The position numbers were made by a program, and so were the translations under genes. Below are positions 53,109 to 61,691 of a stretch of DNA of 64,000 nt, piece after piece (position 1 is the first letter of the stretch; every line of letters begins with the position of its first letter). This stretch comes from Spirochaetales bacterium (lineage in GTDB: Bacteria > Spirochaetota > Spirochaetia > UBA9216). The DNA lies in contig JAEINK010000012.1 in assembly GCA_016342585.1 (NCBI GenBank), positions 1-64,000 of the forward strand, read 5' to 3'. The notes beneath the pieces are model-generated. The model saw only the letters and a program-made list of their open reading frames with translations. It was not told where the DNA came from and made no database searches.

Positions 53109-53951
53109 CTATTCCAGAAAAAGGTCTCGGAAGTTTTTCAGATCAGAATCTTTCAGGTTCAGTCCGTCTTCAGCATGGCAGTAATTATCAAAGCTTCCCC
53201 ATATTTTGTCGATTTCACTAAAGGCTGTTGATAAATAATCCTCATGTGCCATCAGGAGGGGGCTTATATCCCCTTTTTTGGTTCTGAACAAAGTTATCAG
53301 CTTGATTCTGCTGAGTATCTTATTGTTTATCCTTTGGTTACATGTATTGGTCAGAAGATAATCTTCAAATATGGTTTCTTGCGGAACATTCAGGATACTC
53401 AGGATAATGGCACTCCCCAATCCTGTTCTATCCTTACCGGCTGTACAATGAAAAACCTGGGGAAGTTGTTTTTCTGCCTGGAGAAATCCTGTCAGCCACT
53501 CCCGGTAGATCCCTGAGAAATTCTGTATAATCTCCTTATACATGTCAATCATAAACAGGTGGATATCAAGCTCTCTTTTGCCGTGGATGAACTCCTGGAT
53601 TTTTTGCTGAAGATCATCTCCTCCCGCGGCTATGGGCATATGTTTATAGTCTATCCCTTCATCTATTTTATCCCCATCCTTCTCTTTTTCGTTGACAGAT
53701 CGAAAATCCACAACGTATTTAATCCCTAGACGATCCATATATTTCCGGTCGTCTGCTGTAAGGCTTCGGAGAACGGCAGAGCGATAGAGTAATCCCCAGC
53801 GAACTTTTTTCCCTTCCACGGTTTTATACCCGCCAATATCCCGGAAATTGAATGCTTTGTCAAAAGGAAGCCACCTGTACTTTTCCCTCTCCTCTTCGGG
53901 GAGCAGGTGGGGGACCGTTTTCTCTGTGGTTGGAGTGGTTCGTATAATCAT
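53109..53951 (-). CDS. Tyrosine/serine protein phosphatase family protein
   Basis: A 280-residue protein of the Y_phosphatase3 (Mycobacterium PtpB-like) family. The P-loop is HCTAGKDRTG with catalytic C169 and R175, and the N-terminal NFRDIGGYKT segment is the family's second marker. No signal peptide. Members dephosphorylate protein tyrosine/serine or phosphoinositides. It converges with the HD-GYP gene and is divergent from the LarA gene. Substrate unknown. Confidence 0.88.
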   Translation of the reverse strand: MIIRTTPTTEKTVPHLLPEEEREKYRWLPFDKAFNFRDIGGYKTVEGKKVRWGLLYRSAVLRSLTADDRKYMDRLGIKYVVDFRSVNEKEKDGDKIDEGIDYKHMPIAAGGDDLQQKIQEFIHGKRELDIHLFMIDMYKEIIQNFSGIYREWLTGFLQAEKQLPQVFHCTAGKDRTGLGSAIILSILNVPQETIFEDYLLTNTCNQRINNKILSRIKLITLFRTKKGDISPLLMAHEDYLSTAFSEIDKIWGSFDNYCHAEDGLNLKDSDLKNFRDLFLE

Positions 53952-54162
53952 CTCATCTATTGATAACCTTTATCGGTGTAAAATATCAAGATCACAATTT
54001 AGTGAATTCCTTTTAAGCCTGACTCCTTTTTTCAACTCTATTCTATTTTCAGGTATTTTCTTTCGGGTTTCTATCAGATAAATGTTGGCCGGATTCTTTT
54101 ATTATCCGTTATACTGATTTTAGCTGTAGTTTTTACGGTGAAGAATATGAAAGGGTGGAAAA

Positions 54163-55416
54163 ATGAAGGTATTGGTAGAGTACAATAAAGGTGAAATCGA
54201 GGTTCAGATTCCGGAAGAGCGGATGGCCGGGCTTGTTGAACCCAATGATGTTGAGATTCAGGGCTCACCCCGAGAGCTCCTTAAGACTGCCCTTACAAAG
54301 AGTGAACCAGAATCCTTTGAATCCTTTTTGAAGGCTCCTGGGAAACTGCTGGTTATTGTCAATGATGGAACACGACCGACTCCTACCCAGGCTATTCTTG
54401 ATTGCATCGCTGATGAACTTGAAGCTGCCGGAGCAGAGTTCATTATTGCAACGGGTGCTCACAGGGGACCGACTATTGAAGAGTATGCCCTCATCTTTGG
54501 TAAGAATTATGAAAGGTTCTCAAACAGAATATATGTCCATGATGCCAGAAAGCATGAAGATTGTCTTTTTCTTGGAACTTCAATTAATGGCACAGAATTG
54601 ACAATCAATAAAAGAGGGGTAGAGGCTGAAAAACTTCTTGTGATCGGAAGTGTTGAACCCCACTATTTTGCGGGGTACACCGGTGGACGAAAGGGGATCC
54701 TGCCGGGGATAGCATCCTACCGGACAATAGAAGAAAATCATAGGCACGCATTGCATCCAATGGCTAAATCGCTTCAATTAGAGGGAAATCCAGTTCATGA
54801 AGATATGATGGATGCACTTAATCTGCTTGATAATAGAATTTTTGGGATTATGTCGGTTCTGGATAAAAATCATCAGATTTATAGTTTAACGGCCGGGGAT
54901 ATCAGGACGTCCTTCTACGATGCCGTAGGGAAGGCTGAAGATGTCTTTGTTGCTCCCGTAGAAGGAGCGGTCGAAATTGTTGTTTCCATTTGCCGATATC
55001 CCATGGATATTGATCTCTATCAGGCTCAGAAAGCCATTGATAACGGAAAACTGATTTTGAAAGAGGGCGGAATTCTAATCCTTGTCTCCTCCTGTTGGGA
55101 TGGTCTTGGGGATGAGACCTTCATAAAACTCTTAAGGAGCAGTGATACTCCTGAAGGGGTGCATGCTAAAATCGCCGGTGAATATAGGCTGGGATATCAT
55201 AAGGCCGGGAAAATGGCTGAGGTCTTTCAACAGGCTGAGGTCTGGGCTATGACAGAGGTTCCTGATGATGTTTTAAGGGATATCTTTATAAGACCTGTTC
55301 ACAATCTACAGGAGGCCCTTGATGAAGCATTTAAGAAGTTGGGGGAAGAGGCTCGGGTTCTTTTTTTAAGTGATGGCAGTGTGACCGTTCCTACAGTCAA
55401 ACAAACCATTTTTTAA
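54163..55416 (+). CDS. LarA-family nickel-pincer racemase/epimerase
   Basis: A 417-residue LarA homologue, a family that uses the nickel-pincer nucleotide (NPN) for hydride-transfer racemisation or epimerisation of alpha-hydroxy acids. The four key residues of lactate racemase (H108, H174, K184, H200) correspond to H100, H167, K177 and H193 with matching spacing. DGTRPTP and the FAGYTGGRKGILPG loop are intact. It could be lactate racemase or another specificity; the cofactor-making larB, larC and larE genes are not in this window. GGGTGG precedes the ATG. It stands alone and ends in a strong terminator. Confidence 0.85.
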   Translation: MKVLVEYNKGEIEVQIPEERMAGLVEPNDVEIQGSPRELLKTALTKSEPESFESFLKAPGKLLVIVNDGTRPTPTQAILDCIADELEAAGAEFIIATGAHRGPTIEEYALIFGKNYERFSNRIYVHDARKHEDCLFLGTSINGTELTINKRGVEAEKLLVIGSVEPHYFAGYTGGRKGILPGIASYRTIEENHRHALHPMAKSLQLEGNPVHEDMMDALNLLDNRIFGIMSVLDKNHQIYSLTAGDIRTSFYDAVGKAEDVFVAPVEGAVEIVVSICRYPMDIDLYQAQKAIDNGKLILKEGGILILVSSCWDGLGDETFIKLLRSSDTPEGVHAKIAGEYRLGYHKAGKMAEVFQQAEVWAMTEVPDDVLRDIFIRPVHNLQEALDEAFKKLGEEARVLFLSDGSVTVPTVKQTIF

Positions 55417-55445
55417 GTCTGTTTGAGATTTTTATTTAAAAATGG

Positions 55446-55475
55446 CCGGCAGATCAGAAATATCTGCCGGTTTTT
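55446..55475. terminator. Terminator between the LarA gene and the 55515 gene
   Basis: CCGGCAGAT (55446-55454) and ATCTGCCGG (55462-55470) form a perfect 9-bp stem around a 7-base loop, followed by five Ts. On the other strand the stem is also followed by a T-rich stretch, so it may serve both converging genes. Confidence 0.87.
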
Positions 55476-55514
55476 AAAATGCGTTAAAGCTGGATTACCT
55501 CTGTAGATTTCTGT

Positions 55515-55886
55515 TTATTGCTGAATGGGTAGTTCCTTTTCATAGTGATTGCCTGTCTCTGTATCTATAACCATCATTAGGTTTAGATTTGTGAGAGGTT
55601 TGGTAAACTGATATTTTTTACCGGTTTCCTCGCATCCGAAAGAGAGGACGAGTCCTTTCGTTGATGGTTTGAGGGAAAAATCTGTTATTGTTTTTCCTTC
55701 AAAGTCATAATAAAGACCACCGTCCAGATTGAGAATCCTGATGTTGTTGGAGTTGAACTCCCATACAGCATCCCATGTTGAATCAAGCCATTTTCCAAGG
55801 GGGAAGTCTCCCAGCTCTATCCCCGCTGAAAATGCCATGGTTGACAACATGGTTAAACTTAAGATAACCAGAATAATTTTCTTCAT
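55515..55886 (-). CDS. Small exported protein of unknown function
   Basis: A 123-residue protein with a clear signal peptide (MKK plus hydrophobic stretch, cleavage after FSA). The mature part looks like a small beta-rich domain (KWLDSTWDAVWEF, GGLYYDFEGKT) and has one cysteine. No family recognised. It converges with the LarA gene and shares its terminator. Confidence 0.62.
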   Translation of the reverse strand: MKKIILVILSLTMLSTMAFSAGIELGDFPLGKWLDSTWDAVWEFNSNNIRILNLDGGLYYDFEGKTITDFSLKPSTKGLVLSFGCEETGKKYQFTKPLTNLNLMMVIDTETGNHYEKELPIQQ

Positions 55887-56002
55887 TTTTTTCTCCTCTT
55901 TAATAATTTTCTTTGAAGCCTTTTACTAATTATAAGTGGTTCTTTTTCAGAATGCCAATATAACCTATCAGTTTCTTGATTTTGGGTTAAGTTAAACAAA
56001 AT

Positions 56003-56047
56003 TTGACTTTGAGCTGGGGCTATGATAATATATGCATAATGCATATA
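56003..56047 (+). promoter_or_regulatory. marR promoter with overlapping 19-bp palindrome
   Basis: TTGACT (56003-56008), a 17-base spacer and TAATAT (56026-56031) form a promoter whose start site would be at or just before the marR ATG at 56039. A perfect palindrome with arms TATATGCAT (56029-56037) and ATGCATATA (56039-56047) around one base covers the -10 box and the start codon. It is a good candidate for a MarR self-repression operator. Confidence 0.5.
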
Positions 56048-56479
56048 AATAAAGAAGCCATTAACAAGTTACTACTTCATTTTCTTAAAACCATCTATCA
56101 ATATGAACGAAAAGAGATCGCTGAATTTTCCCTCGGCTTCCCGGAGGTTTATATTCTTCAGTATCTAAAGCAGTACCGTTCCAAAAATATTGGTGAAATA
56201 TCCAGCGAGCTGCAAGTAGAGCATTTTGCAGCCAGTCGGTTAATAACACGGCTTGAAAAAAAAGGGTATGTCGTAAAGAGTCAGGATGATACTGACCGGA
56301 GGGTGAGCTCGGTGAGAATAACACCCGCCGGGCTTCGTATCGTTAAGGCCCTGGAGGAGAAACATTCCCGTACAATTCTAAATAATCTTGAGAATAACCC
56401 GGATCTGGACATGGGGCTTTTTATTGAGGCGGCTAAGAATATACACAGGATTTTAGATATCAATATCGAAGAGGAGTGA
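56039..56479 (+). CDS. MarR-family transcriptional regulator
   Basis: A 146-residue winged-helix regulator: N-terminal dimerisation helix, helix-turn-helix (NIGEISSELQVEHFAASRLI), wing with DDTDRRVSSVRITPAG, and C-terminal helix. Start ATG 56039 follows the predicted promoter directly and has no ribosome binding site, so the mRNA may be leaderless; a TTG at 56003 falls inside the promoter and is rejected. The SDR gene follows 3 bases later and is probably its target together with itself. Ligand unknown. Confidence 0.83.
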   Translation: MHINKEAINKLLLHFLKTIYQYERKEIAEFSLGFPEVYILQYLKQYRSKNIGEISSELQVEHFAASRLITRLEKKGYVVKSQDDTDRRVSSVRITPAGLRIVKALEEKHSRTILNNLENNPDLDMGLFIEAAKNIHRILDINIEEE

Positions 56480-56482
56480 AGA

Positions 56483-57310
56483 ATGAAAAATTTTAATGGA
56501 AAGGTAGCCCTCGTTACAGGAGCCGCCAGAGGGATGGGGCGTGCCATGGCCTCCCTACTTCTGGAGGAGGGGTGTAAGGTCGTTCTTGTGGATTTGGATG
56601 AGAAAGCATTGAGGGATACCGAAAAAGCCCTTTCCTCAATGGGAGATTGCCGTGGATTTCTCTGTGACATCACCAAAACCGAATCTGTAACGCAGCTTGC
56701 CGAAGATATAAAGGACGAATTCGGAAATGTTTCGATCCTCATAAATAATGCAGGAATTGTCCGGGCGGCCCCTATACTTGAACTGGAAGAGAGAGATGTA
56801 CGGTTGATGTTTGAGGTAAACCTTATCTCTCTTTTCAGAACCTGCCGGATCTTTCTTCCACAGATAATAGAGGCGGGGGATGGGCACATTGTGAATATGG
56901 CCTCTGCTGGAGGAATCCTTGCCATTCCAAATCTTTCTGCTTATTCGGCCACTAAATTCGGAGTCATCGGTTTTTCTGATACTCTTCGGCAGGAGATGAA
57001 AAAGGAGGACTATAATATTGGTGTAACCTACGTCTGCCCTAATACTGTGAACACTGGTATGTTCAATGGTTCATCCATGGTTAAGGGAACAGCCATGCTG
57101 ACACCGGAGAATGTTGCAAAAAGGGTAATACATGCCATCAGGAAAAACAAACCTCTCTGTGCGGTCCCTATGTTTTCACTTCGGATTGCGATACCTCTTT
57201 TGAAGGTTTTCCTTCCCATAAATGGAATGGATCGGTTGAATCGGAATCTTGGAATATGGACCATCAACGATACCTGGAAGGGCCGGGTAAATGTTTCTCA
57301 GAAATCATAA
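56483..57310 (+). CDS. Short-chain dehydrogenase/reductase
   Basis: A 275-residue classical SDR: NAD(P)-binding VTGAARGMGRAMA at the start, NNAGIV near 90, a catalytic Ser in MASAGG and the YSATKFG Tyr-Lys pair. The C-terminus has a hydrophobic stretch (SLRIAIPLLKVFLPI) unusual for short soluble SDRs, which may associate with lipid. It is cotranscribed with the MarR gene, and lipid or retinol-like substrates are plausible, but the substrate is not known. Confidence 0.82.
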   Translation: MKNFNGKVALVTGAARGMGRAMASLLLEEGCKVVLVDLDEKALRDTEKALSSMGDCRGFLCDITKTESVTQLAEDIKDEFGNVSILINNAGIVRAAPILELEERDVRLMFEVNLISLFRTCRIFLPQIIEAGDGHIVNMASAGGILAIPNLSAYSATKFGVIGFSDTLRQEMKKEDYNIGVTYVCPNTVNTGMFNGSSMVKGTAMLTPENVAKRVIHAIRKNKPLCAVPMFSLRIAIPLLKVFLPINGMDRLNRNLGIWTINDTWKGRVNVSQKS

Positions 57311-57406
57311 TCAGGCTGATAGAAGCGCCTCGATCATTCTCTTGAGATTAAAATTTACCCTAAACCTGGGACGGTACTCTGCAATTCTACTTAATCATAA
57401 AAAAAC

Positions 57407-57436
57407 TTGACAAAGGGATCCGGGCCTGCATACACT
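57407..57436 (+). promoter_or_regulatory. Promoter of the 57456 gene
   Basis: TTGACA (57407-57412), an 18-base spacer and TACACT (57431-57436) lie 19 bases before the GTG start, with AAGGAG in between. Confidence 0.6.
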
Positions 57437-57455
57437 GATATTAAAGGAGAATTAA

Positions 57456-58364
57456 GTGAAATCAAAACTCATTGTATTTTTAACTGTTGTTTTATTGTCT
57501 GCTGGATTCATAACGGGGACTCTTTTTGCGAATCCTCAGATTTTTGAGGCGGCAGAGGCTCTTCGAGTTGCCGGGGATCGCCAGGCTGCCTTTGATCTGC
57601 TTGAGGATGGATTAAACTCTGCCGGGAATAATCAGGAGAAGTCCGAATTCTACTGGAGGATGGCCGAGACTTATGTGAATATGGGGGATGATCTTGAGGA
57701 TGCCGGCGGCAGCAAGGCTGCGATTATGGCATTGTTCGAGCAAGGTGAAGCATATGCGGATATGGCCATTCAGGCTGATTCAGGGAATCATGTTGCCTAC
57801 TATATGAAATCCGCCAATGTCGGACGGTGGGGTCAAACCAAAGGGATCGTAAGCAGTCTATTCAAGGCTGGAGACATGAAGGAAGCCTTGATCCTGGCAA
57901 TCAGACAGAAGGAGAACTATTCCAATGCATGGAATGTCCTTTCCATGCTCTATGCTGCTGTTCCGGGCCGGCCGGTCTCTTTTGGTAATATTAGTTTTGC
58001 CATCTCTTTGAGCCGAATGGCTTACGATTCCCGTGAGGAAGAGGTTCGGGCTGGAGATGAAGAGGACATGGGCGTGGGAATTCGTAAAGAGTTTGCTCTT
58101 CACTTGTGGGACAGGGATTGGTCTGCCTCAAAACGAAGAAGGGAACAGAATAAAATGAAGGATAAATATAATTCGACCCGGGATCTCTTCGAAAAGCACC
58201 TTTATTATGAAGGGGTGGCCACGATTCCCAATATGGATGACAGGGATGAGGCTTTACAGATTATGCGAGAAGTAATTCAGTATCTCCGGGATAAACAGGA
58301 TAAGACCGTAGATGAACGGAAGGACCTGGAGGAACTTACCGAAATCCTTAATGAGTGGACATAA
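57456..58364 (+). CDS. Exported helical-repeat (TPR/RMDN-like) protein
   Basis: A 302-residue protein with a signal peptide (MKSK plus hydrophobic stretch, cleavage near LFAN) and helical repeats: VAGDRQAAFDLLEDGL, SEFYWRMAETYVNMGD, VAYYMKSANVGRWGQTKGIV and AWNVLSMLYAAVPG. The order and the G-R-W-G-Q-x-K-G motif resemble the RMDN/TPR proteins of mitochondria and bacteria. GTG start with a strong AAGGAGA site. Probably periplasmic. Its own promoter and terminator make it a single-gene unit. Function unknown. Confidence 0.72.
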   Translation: MKSKLIVFLTVVLLSAGFITGTLFANPQIFEAAEALRVAGDRQAAFDLLEDGLNSAGNNQEKSEFYWRMAETYVNMGDDLEDAGGSKAAIMALFEQGEAYADMAIQADSGNHVAYYMKSANVGRWGQTKGIVSSLFKAGDMKEALILAIRQKENYSNAWNVLSMLYAAVPGRPVSFGNISFAISLSRMAYDSREEEVRAGDEEDMGVGIRKEFALHLWDRDWSASKRRREQNKMKDKYNSTRDLFEKHLYYEGVATIPNMDDRDEALQIMREVIQYLRDKQDKTVDERKDLEELTEILNEWT

Positions 58365-58403
58365 TATATCCGGGAAATAATTTTAGTCTATAAAGATTTT
58401 ATG

Positions 58404-58427
58404 AGCCGCCTGATGAGGCGGCTTTTT
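58404..58427 (+). terminator. Terminator of the 57456 gene
   Basis: AGCCGCC (58404-58410) and GGCGGCT (58417-58423) form a perfect GC-rich 7-bp stem with a six-base loop, followed by Ts. Confidence 0.85.
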
Positions 58428-58458
58428 CATATATAATTTTACAAAGCTTTCACAACAG

Positions 58459-59877
58459 TCATCCCTGAAGATCTATCCCGAAATACTCTTTGGCATTATT
58501 AAAACAGATATCCATGATCATCCCGCCCATGAGGTTATAATCTTCCGGAGCTTCACCCTTTTCAATCCAGCCTCCCATGAGGTTTGAAAGGATCCGTCTG
58601 AAATATTCATGTCGGGGGTAGGAAAGGAAGCTGCGACTGTCTGTCAGCATACCTACGAATTTGCTTAAGAGTCCCATATTTGCAAGTGATGTCATCTGCC
58701 GGATCATTCCGTCCTTCTGATCGTTGAACCACCAGCCACTGCCGAACTGTATTTTTCCGGCTACACTCCCATCCTGAAAACATCCGATCATGGTCGCAAG
58801 AAGATCGTTATCAGAAGGGTTCAGGTTATAGATAATTGTTCGGGGGAGTTCGCCTGTCATATCAAGACCGTCAAGAAAACGGGCCAGCGGTCTGGCGGTG
58901 TTTCCATCGGTGATTGTGTCAAATCCCGTGTCGGGGCCTAATTTACGGAACATCCTCGTGTTATTATTTCGGAGAGCTCCCAGGTGGAGCTGCATAACCC
59001 AGCCACGCCTTGCATTCATCCTGCCAAGTTCAGTTAAAACATATGTTCTGAATACCACAGCCTCGTTTAGGCTCAGATTTTCGCTCCCAAGGGCTTTTTT
59101 CAATACCTTATCAGCCCCTTCTTTGGTGCTTTCGGCAAACTCGGGGAGGGTGAGGGCATGGTCGGAAAGCCGACAGCCCTGCTCATGAAAGAAGAGATGA
59201 CGCCTGTCGAGCGCTTCTATCAGGCTCGAAAGATCCTTTATCTCAATTTCAGCGGCAACGGAGAGTTTTGAAAGGTAGGAGAGATACTCATCCCCGGAGT
59301 CAATCGCCAGAGCTTTATCCGGCCTGAAAGTTGGCAGAACCTTTATATCAAAACTCATATCCTTCCTGATGTTTGTATGGTGTTCAAGTGTATCGGCCGG
59401 ATCATCGGTTGTACAGACTGCCCTTACATCGAACTTTTTCATGATGGAACGGGCCCGGAACTCCTCGGTGTTTAGCAGGCTGCCGCATTTCTCATAAATT
59501 TCATCTGCTGTATTCGAATCTAGTCGTTTACCGGTTATTCCAAAGGTAGTTTTCAACTCAAGGTGGGTCCAGTGGTAAAGGGGATTCCCTATCGTAGCCG
59601 GTACTGTCCCCGCCCAGGCCCTGAATTTTTCAATGTCCGAGCCATCACCGGTTATAAACTTTTCATCGACTCCGGCAGTTCTCATGGCCCGCCATTTGTA
59701 GTGATCGCCATAGAGCCAGATTCGGCTTAGATTTTCAAAACGGTAATTTTCAGCAATCTGTTCCGGTGGTAAATGGCAGTGATAATCAAAAATGGGCATT
59801 TTGTTGGCATAGTCATGATAAAGGCGCTCGGCTGGCTTTGATTCAAGGAGAAAATTGTCATGAAGAAATTTTTTCAT
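58459..59877 (-). CDS. uxaC: Glucuronate isomerase (uronate isomerase)
   Basis: Isomerises D-glucuronate to D-fructuronate (and D-galacturonate to D-tagaturonate), the first step of hexuronate breakdown. The 472-residue length is typical. The metal-binding start DYHCHLPPE, the RAVCTTDDPAD segment and the FGSGWWFNDQKDG C-terminal motif are family hallmarks of this amidohydrolase-superfamily enzyme. It lies 15 bases after the SDR gene and is the last gene of the regulator-SDR-uxaC operon. Confidence 0.95.
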   Translation of the reverse strand: MKKFLHDNFLLESKPAERLYHDYANKMPIFDYHCHLPPEQIAENYRFENLSRIWLYGDHYKWRAMRTAGVDEKFITGDGSDIEKFRAWAGTVPATIGNPLYHWTHLELKTTFGITGKRLDSNTADEIYEKCGSLLNTEEFRARSIMKKFDVRAVCTTDDPADTLEHHTNIRKDMSFDIKVLPTFRPDKALAIDSGDEYLSYLSKLSVAAEIEIKDLSSLIEALDRRHLFFHEQGCRLSDHALTLPEFAESTKEGADKVLKKALGSENLSLNEAVVFRTYVLTELGRMNARRGWVMQLHLGALRNNNTRMFRKLGPDTGFDTITDGNTARPLARFLDGLDMTGELPRTIIYNLNPSDNDLLATMIGCFQDGSVAGKIQFGSGWWFNDQKDGMIRQMTSLANMGLLSKFVGMLTDSRSFLSYPRHEYFRRILSNLMGGWIEKGEAPEDYNLMGGMIMDICFNNAKEYFGIDLQG

Positions 59878-59892
59878 TCTATTTGTTCCTTT

Positions 59893-60705
59893 TTAAATGT
59901 TGTCTACCAGATATCCACCGTCTACCGGCAGGGTAACTCCTGTAACAAATCCTGATGCTTTTTTAGAGGCAAGAAAGACAACGGTTCCAAAGAGATCCTC
60001 TGCCGTTCCGAACCTGTTGTAGGGTGTGTGGTTGATTATTGCTTTTCCCCTTTCAGAGAGTTCGCCCTTCTCAAAATCTGTGTAAAGAAGATCCCTGTTC
60101 TGATGACCGATGAAGAAGCCGGGGGCAATTCCGTTAACCCTGATCCCGTGGGGGGCAAACTCTTTGGCTGCCCCCATGGTCAGATTGAGAACCGCCGCTT
60201 TAGCGGCATCGTAGGCCCATACGCCCGAGAGGGGCATGAAAGAGGTAGCAGAGGCCACATTGATTATAGAACCTTCTACCTTATTTTCGATCCAGTATTT
60301 CGCCATAACCTGGGTTGGAATCATAAGCCCCCCAAGCAGATTCAGTTTTAATACATCCTGAAATACATCCAGGTCCGCCTCAATGAAGGGGGCTTTCCCT
60401 CTGTTTCCTCCGGCACCGTTTATGAGAACACTGGGGGGGCCCACCTCATCTATCACTTTTTGAAGACCCGCTTCGGCAGAACCCTTGTCGGAAACATCCA
60501 CCTTGAAGGCGAAGATCCTGTCGGCTGCTCCTGTTTTTTGTGCGAGCTTTGATGCTATCTCTTCAAGGGGAACTGTTTTTCCCCGGGACCAAATGACAAG
60601 TTTCGCTCCGGCGTTTAAAAGGGCTTCCCCGAAGGCCAGACCGATTGTTCCTGTGCCACCTGTCATAAGGATAATTTCATCTGTAAGATTGAAAAGGTTG
60701 TTCAT
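59893..60705 (-). CDS. D-mannonate oxidoreductase, SDR type (YjmF/UxuB-like)
   Basis: Reduces D-fructuronate to D-mannonate with NAD(P)H. The 270-residue SDR has TGGTGTIGLAFG at the start, the INGAGGNRGKA loop and HTPYNRFGTAEDL segment that typify the Bacillus YjmF group, and the catalytic YDAAKAA. The AGGAGA site precedes the ATG. It sits between the DeoR regulator and uxaC, so its product is the mannonate that the LarA homologue across the divergent promoter could use. An alternative is another sugar-acid reductase, which cannot be excluded by sequence alone. Confidence 0.85.
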   Translation of the reverse strand: MNNLFNLTDEIILMTGGTGTIGLAFGEALLNAGAKLVIWSRGKTVPLEEIASKLAQKTGAADRIFAFKVDVSDKGSAEAGLQKVIDEVGPPSVLINGAGGNRGKAPFIEADLDVFQDVLKLNLLGGLMIPTQVMAKYWIENKVEGSIINVASATSFMPLSGVWAYDAAKAAVLNLTMGAAKEFAPHGIRVNGIAPGFFIGHQNRDLLYTDFEKGELSERGKAIINHTPYNRFGTAEDLFGTVVFLASKKASGFVTGVTLPVDGGYLVDNI

Positions 60706-60745
60706 TATTTTCTCCTGCTCTTTGATGTTTTGTCATGCCAATATG

Positions 60746-61498
60746 TTATGCGAAGAGGACCTCAATTCCCAGCTTGTTTAAGGTTTCACCATCCTTGAAT
60801 CCCGAATCTGTTATCAGCACATCCACTTCGTTGGCTCTGGCAAAGACGGAAAATGCGGTCTTTTCATATTTACTGCTGTCTGCCATGATCACCCGCCTTT
60901 TGGAAACCTGAATAACCTGAGCTTTCAGCTGGGATTCCATGATATTCTGTGCCGAGAAGATGCCTCTGGATAGAAAGCCTGTGGCCCCAATGAAACAGGT
61001 CTCTATCTGAAAGTTTTTAAGCGCCTCCATGGGAAGGGGACCTAAAAATGATCCCGCCTCTTTCCGGTAGTTCCCGCCAAGGCAAACCAGTGAGATTCCC
61101 GGCTCTTCTGCCAGGGTGTTCATCACATCAATGGAGTTGGTGATTATCCGGAGAGACATATTTTTTATCACCCCTGCCAGGGCGAGACTTGTTGATCCGG
61201 AATCAAGGTAGATTGTGTCCCCCTCCCTGATGAGTGATTTTGCCTTCTCTCCAATACTCTGCTTCTCATTTGTATTTGTCTTTTTTCTCGTATTGATGGT
61301 AGAGAGGGCCCTTGTATCTTCGGCCAGCCTGGCACTTCCATGGGAGCGTATGACGTAACCCATCTCTTCCAGAAGAGTCAGATCTTTTCTGATGGTAACT
61401 TCCGATACTCCCAGTCTGGATGTGAGCTCCGGAACGGTAATTGTTCTTAATTTTGTGAGTATCTCAAGAATCTCTTCATGTCTTGGAATATGTTTCAT
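60746..61498 (-). CDS. DeoR/GlpR-family repressor of the hexuronate locus
   Basis: A 250-residue sugar-responsive regulator: N-terminal DeoR helix-turn-helix (EILEILTKLRTITVPELTS, VSEVTIRKDLTLLEEMGYV) and C-terminal sugar-phosphate sensing domain with YLDSGSTSLALAGVI and CIGATGFLSRGIFS. ATG at 61498 was chosen because it begins the family domain; the longer frame adds only 12 residues. First gene of the operon with the SDR and uxaC, and divergent from the LarA-gnd operon, so it probably controls both. Its ligand may be a sugar phosphate of the pathway. Confidence 0.86.
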   Translation of the reverse strand: MKHIPRHEEILEILTKLRTITVPELTSRLGVSEVTIRKDLTLLEEMGYVIRSHGSARLAEDTRALSTINTRKKTNTNEKQSIGEKAKSLIREGDTIYLDSGSTSLALAGVIKNMSLRIITNSIDVMNTLAEEPGISLVCLGGNYRKEAGSFLGPLPMEALKNFQIETCFIGATGFLSRGIFSAQNIMESQLKAQVIQVSKRRVIMADSSKYEKTAFSVFARANEVDVLITDSGFKDGETLNKLGIEVLFA

Positions 61499-61599
61499 GC
61501 TTTCGTTTCCTTTGGAAATACAGAATATAACCAAAGTTAAAAATTGTCAATAAAAGGACTCAAAATCAAAATATGCTTTAAAAAGGTGAAATATTGGTA

Positions 61600-61640
61600 T
61601 TGACGGGGTGGTTTTTAATATTCTACAATTTCATATTGTA
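61600..61640 (+). promoter_or_regulatory. Promoter and possible operator of the LarA-gnd operon
   Basis: TTGACG (61600-61605), an 18-base spacer and TACAAT (61624-61629) form a promoter. An inverted repeat TACAAT-TTCAT-ATTGTA (61624-61640) overlaps the -10 box and the start site, a suitable place for the divergent DeoR-type repressor. Confidence 0.5.
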
Positions 61641-61691
61641 ATGAAAAACAAAGCTAAAGAAAATATTATTATCTTGTAAGGCGGATTTCTT

